Assembly: GCA_949498985.1 (NCBI GenBank)
Contig: CATECQ010000002.1
Coordinates: forward strand, 1-56,429
From: Glaciecola sp. HTCC2999
Lineage (GTDB): Bacteria > Pseudomonadota > Gammaproteobacteria > Enterobacterales > Alteromonadaceae
Length of the DNA: 56,429 nucleotides
Reading direction: 5' to 3'
Positions within the stretch are counted from its first letter, which is position 1. Each line of letters begins with the position of its first letter. Positions 53,257-56,429 of the stretch are shown here, in pieces. The notes below the pieces were generated by a model. That model did not search any database. It was given only the letters and a program-made list of their open reading frames with translations, and had not been told where the DNA came from. A program made the translations under genes and the position numbers.

Positions 53257-53634
53257 ATGAAAAATTTAAAACGTCTAAGTTACATCATGATCTCGCTGAT
53301 ACTCTTTCAGTCGTTTTCTGCTGTGGCCAATTCCTTAGATTTTCATGCAATCGATACACAACATCTGCAACATGAACACCAGCATTCAGAGCACAATCAG
53401 GCGTCAAATGATATTCCAATTAAAGTGCTTGGTGAGTCAGCAAAAGCAGATCACCATAACCCTGCCGATTGCCATCATTGTGGCCACTGCCACGGCACGC
53501 ATGCGCAGTGGTTAGGTCAGCACAACATCAACAATCTACAAGCTGTGGTATCTATCCACAATTTTAATTATTTGGATGCGATTATCGACGCACCCATCAA
53601 CCGATTACTACGCCCACCCAAAACACTATCCTAA
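53257..53634 (+). CDS. His-rich secreted protein of the metal cluster
   Basis: A 125-aa protein with a signal peptide (about 1-24) and a mature part rich in His and Cys, for example HEHQHSEHN and DCHHCGHCHGTH. It should bind metal in the periplasm. It resembles small His-rich proteins placed just upstream of czcCBA operons. It lies 19 bases after the CDF gene and 71 bases before the CzcC-type gene. Confidence 0.75.
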   Translation: MKNLKRLSYIMISLILFQSFSAVANSLDFHAIDTQHLQHEHQHSEHNQASNDIPIKVLGESAKADHHNPADCHHCGHCHGTHAQWLGQHNINNLQAVVSIHNFNYLDAIIDAPINRLLRPPKTLS

Positions 53635-53705
53635 TATCGCTTTCGATAGTGTCGCGTTGATGACTCTCGCGACGCTGAATATTGATAAATTATTAGGATG
53701 TTCTA

Positions 53706-55133
53706 ATGAAAATGTTTCATATTTTTGTGCATGTACGCGCCATTGCGTTTGCTTGCGCATTGGGCTTAACGTTGAGCCCACTTACCGCTCAAGCGGTACA
53801 AACTAATCGCTATATAGATGATGGTGTTCAAGCGCCTATGCGAGAAACGCTGAGCCTTGAAGATACGGTAAGACTTACACTTGCCAATAATCCAAGTTTA
53901 TATGAGTTTGAATTTAGACAGCGAGCAATTGACGGTGAATCAAAAACCGCCGCGCTTAAACCCGCACTGAACGCTGGGGTTGAACTAGAGAACTTTATGG
54001 GAACCGGCGAGGTATCGGGCATTAAGGAGCTTGAAGTCAGTTTAACTTTGTCATCTGTGTTACAGCTCAATGACAAGCCTAGCGCAAGATTGAACGTACT
54101 CTCTGAGCGTAAAATACAACAAGAGGTGGAAAAGAAAATACGCACATTAGATGTCCTTGGCGAGCTGAATCGTCGTTACATCGAAGCACTTGTATTTCAG
54201 GCCACCTTAGACGTGAAAAACGATGCAGAGACACTTGCACTCTATACTTATAACGCAGTTGCTAAGCGGGTTGATGCAGGCGCGTCACCATTGCTAGAGC
54301 AAAAACGCGCCCAAGCCGCGCTAGCCCAAGCAAAACTCGATGTTAAATTAGCTCAAGAAAGTCTTCAATTTGCAATGCGTAGTCTTGCCATCATGTGGGG
54401 CGAACAAACGCCCACTTTTAAGCGAGTGGAAGGTCAACTTTTTGCGTTTCAAGACATTGGCTCATTCGAGACGCTTTCGACCGCTATCCAAAGCAGTCCG
54501 CATATAGAGTTGTTCGCAAAACAAAACCGTGTTCAAGCAGCGCAGCTTAGGTTAGTGCAAGCCAACAATCGAGCTGACATTGAGTGGTCAGCGGGTGTTC
54601 GACGAATACAAGGTATTGATGAAACGACTTTAATAGCTGGGATCAGCGTGCCATTGTTTCAACAAAAACGAAACCTAGGTGAATACGAGGCGCAAAAAGC
54701 TCGCCTTGATGCAATAGAGGTGCAAAAACAGAGCAATGTGCGCAGTCTATTGCATTCAGTTAATCAGGCCTTAGGTGAGCACACCCGCGCATTATTAGAA
54801 GTTGACGCTATTCAACAAACCGTCATACCGCCTCTTGCAGAAGCCTTGGATTTAGTCGAAAGCGCTTATTTAGATGGCAGATTTAGCTATTTGGAATGGG
54901 TATCTACTCGACAAGAATTCTTAAATACGCGCCTGACATTAATCGAGGCGGCGTCTCAAGTGCACCTAAGCAAAACAGAAATTGAAACGCTTACCGGTCT
55001 TGCACTTAAGGCTCCACAAAGCGGCACTGCAAAAACGGATACTGCAAAGAGCAATGCTTCCAAAAAGCTAGACCACAACATCACTATGCAGCAGCCATCC
55101 AACATTTCGAGAAGAAGTAACGATCATGAATAA
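53706..55133 (+). CDS. czcC: Outer-membrane efflux protein of the CzcC/CusC type
   Basis: A 475-aa outer-membrane channel of the TolC superfamily with a signal peptide (about 1-30) and two copies of the outer-membrane efflux repeat. It is the outer-membrane part of the tripartite pump with the downstream CzcB and CzcA. Its C-terminus has an Ala/Lys/Ser-rich tail. It overlaps czcB by eight bases. The intact gene contrasts with the truncated cusC copy at 50141. Confidence 0.88.
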   Translation: MKMFHIFVHVRAIAFACALGLTLSPLTAQAVQTNRYIDDGVQAPMRETLSLEDTVRLTLANNPSLYEFEFRQRAIDGESKTAALKPALNAGVELENFMGTGEVSGIKELEVSLTLSSVLQLNDKPSARLNVLSERKIQQEVEKKIRTLDVLGELNRRYIEALVFQATLDVKNDAETLALYTYNAVAKRVDAGASPLLEQKRAQAALAQAKLDVKLAQESLQFAMRSLAIMWGEQTPTFKRVEGQLFAFQDIGSFETLSTAIQSSPHIELFAKQNRVQAAQLRLVQANNRADIEWSAGVRRIQGIDETTLIAGISVPLFQQKRNLGEYEAQKARLDAIEVQKQSNVRSLLHSVNQALGEHTRALLEVDAIQQTVIPPLAEALDLVESAYLDGRFSYLEWVSTRQEFLNTRLTLIEAASQVHLSKTEIETLTGLALKAPQSGTAKTDTAKSNASKKLDHNITMQQPSNISRRSNDHE

Positions 55134-56073
55134 ATTTACGCAATTAAAAACATTCACAATATTAAAAGCACTCATTTTAAGCGTCACGCTAATGATGATA
55201 CATGGGACGGTAAGCGCGGGAGACAAACAAGCAGGCGGTGATTCTCATGAGGACGATAAACACGCTGGTGAAGTCGTTACCATGAGTGATGAGACGGCTT
55301 TGCAAAATGGGATTACCACCGCAAATGTCATCGCTGGCGACATTTCACTTTCGACCACACTCTATGGGCGAATAAGTGCAGATCCGGGTTCATTGAGTCA
55401 TATCAGAGCACGTTTTGACGGTGTGATCAAAGATGTCAAAGTCAATATTGGCGACACAGTTAAAAAAGGAGATGTTTTAGCGGTCGTAGAATCAAATAAG
55501 AGCTTAAAAAGCTACTCGATTGTTTCTCCCTTTGAAGGCAACGTAATAGCGCGGCATGCCAATAACGGTGAGTTATCAAACGGACAAGTACTTTTTTCAT
55601 TAGCCAATTACAAGAATGTGTGGGCACAGTTAACCGTGTTCTCACAGCACCTCTCCAAAATAAAGGTAGGACAAGCTGTTGAATTAAGGCATGCAAACTT
55701 TGAACAGCTATCTGAAATTGCTTACCTGACACCTTCGGCCGATGGTAGCCCGCATTCGCTTGCTAACGTCACTGTGGATAATAGCAGTGGTTATTGGCCA
55801 TTAGGCACCTTGGTAAAGGCGCAGGTAACCACCACCACTAAGGCCGTAAGTCATATGGTGCCTGTTACTGCCGTGCAAGAGTATGAAGACAAGCAAGTGG
55901 TATTTGTTAGTTATGATAATGAATATAAACCACGCCCCGTGCAGCTTGGTGTGACGGATGGTCGCTTTATTGAAGTCATCAGCGGCATTGAATTAGGTGA
56001 GCTTGTTGTGGTTACCAACAGTTACCTGATCAAAGCAGATTTGGAAAAATCGGAGGCCGGTCATGATCATTAA
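55126..56073 (+). CDS. czcB: Periplasmic adaptor of the RND metal pump (CzcB-like)
   Basis: A 315-aa membrane fusion protein with a signal peptide and an acidic/His linker near the N-terminus (SHEDDKHAGE). The lipoyl-type hairpin reads IRARFDGVIKDVKVNIGDTV...IVSPFEGNVIARHANNGE, followed by a beta-barrel domain, and a C-terminal GHDH. The His-rich ends suggest metal binding. It overlaps czcC by eight bases and links that channel to the RND pump. Confidence 0.87.
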   Translation: MNKFTQLKTFTILKALILSVTLMMIHGTVSAGDKQAGGDSHEDDKHAGEVVTMSDETALQNGITTANVIAGDISLSTTLYGRISADPGSLSHIRARFDGVIKDVKVNIGDTVKKGDVLAVVESNKSLKSYSIVSPFEGNVIARHANNGELSNGQVLFSLANYKNVWAQLTVFSQHLSKIKVGQAVELRHANFEQLSEIAYLTPSADGSPHSLANVTVDNSSGYWPLGTLVKAQVTTTTKAVSHMVPVTAVQEYEDKQVVFVSYDNEYKPRPVQLGVTDGRFIEVISGIELGELVVVTNSYLIKADLEKSEAGHDH

Positions 56074-56133
56074 TGCCTCAATTCGATCGGAATATACATG
56101 TTTGCCACTGCAAGGCTTTAAAGGAGGCTTAAC

Positions 56134-56429
56134 ATGCTAGCTTCCATTATTCGCACCGCAATAGACAGGCGCGGTATATTTTTGATGCTGAGTTTTTTAG
56201 TCATTGGTTTTGGCTTATTTAGTTATCAAAAGCTGCCTATCGACGCCGTACCCGACATCACCAATGTCCAAGTACAAATTAATACACAAGCAACTGGTTA
56301 TTCGCCACTTGAAACTGAACAACGCATCACCTTTTTGGTAGAAAACGCTCTAGCGGGTTTACCAAACTTGGATTATACCCGTTCACTATCTCGTTATGGC
56401 TTGTCTCAAGTGACCGCCGTATTTGAAGA
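56134..56429 (+). CDS. czcA: Heavy-metal RND pump CzcA/CusA (5' part, runs off the window)
   Basis: The first 98 codons of an HME-RND efflux pump: an N-terminal helix (GIFLMLSFLVIGFGLFSYQK) and LPIDAVPDITNVQVQINTQA, a well-conserved CzcA signature. AGGAGG six bases before the ATG fixes the start. The rest lies beyond the right edge, so metal specificity cannot be read. Confidence 0.93.
   Translation, partial: MLASIIRTAIDRRGIFLMLSFLVIGFGLFSYQKLPIDAVPDITNVQVQINTQATGYSPLETEQRITFLVENALAGLPNLDYTRSLSRYGLSQVTAVFE

Noticed and set aside
53576-53806. A 76-codon ORF overlapping the His-rich gene and czcC
   Set aside because: It is out of frame with both supported genes and shows no recognisable domain or ribosome site.

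Overview
The window reads as chromosome of an AT-rich marine-type gammaproteobacterium, most likely order Alteromonadales. The order ttcA - uspE - fnr/etrA - TauE-like - ccoS - ccoI - ccoH - ccoPQON matches the Shewanella arrangement as I remember it, and the protein sequences fit that group. The genus cannot be fixed from the sequence alone. There is no rRNA and no CRISPR array. One tRNA gene, tRNA-Leu(UAA), lies at the left edge.

Region 1 (1-21.4 kb) is mostly housekeeping. It holds a sulfurtransferase/LysE/Bax-like gene string, rssA-like and ttcA, the stress protein uspE, and the oxygen sensor Fnr. It also carries a complete cbb3 oxidase operon ccoNOQP (including a 56-aa ccoQ at 12626-12796) followed by the maturation genes ccoH, ccoI and ccoS. 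A near-consensus FNR box lies upstream of ccoN. Next come a two-subunit bacterioferritin pair behind a Fur box, a CPA2 antiporter, and a flavin monooxygenase/SDR/hydrolase operon.

Region 2 (21.5-43.8 kb) is the most interesting part. It is a quinoprotein alcohol-oxidation island. A PQQ alcohol dehydrogenase carries the Asp-Tyr-Asp motif of lanthanide-dependent enzymes (PedH/ExaF/XoxF type). Around it are a PedF-type cytochrome c, a XoxJ/MxaJ-like periplasmic protein, an aldehyde dehydrogenase, and the four genes of a PedA1A2BC-type ABC system, which in Pseudomonas putida is linked to lanthanide uptake. Further along are a NosR/NirI-like flavo/iron-sulfur membrane protein, a FIST sensor, a hybrid histidine kinase, a LuxR-type response regulator and a porin. 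The island ends with an operon that couples a TonB-dependent receptor to an NrtABC/SsuABC-type importer. The receptor has an unusual loop with 19 acidic residues in 27. A 15-bp motif close to CCTCCCAAAGTAGGA recurs in at least five promoters of this island, which suggests one regulon. My main hypothesis is a self-contained alcohol-oxidation and lanthanide-acquisition system with a new type of receptor.

Region 3 (44-56.4 kb) is accessory DNA. It holds a Tn3-family transposase with an intact D-D-E triad and a divergent SprT-like zinc protein gene, then two heavy-metal modules. The first is decayed: a MerR regulator and a glutaredoxin-MauE fusion, followed by a Cys/Met-rich secreted protein gene with a stop codon in its signal peptide and an internally deleted cusC-cusA remnant. 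The second looks intact: a PbrR/CadR-like MerR regulator with a perfect operator, two CDF transporters, a DUF3703 protein, a His-rich secreted protein and a czcCBA-type efflux operon that runs off the right edge.
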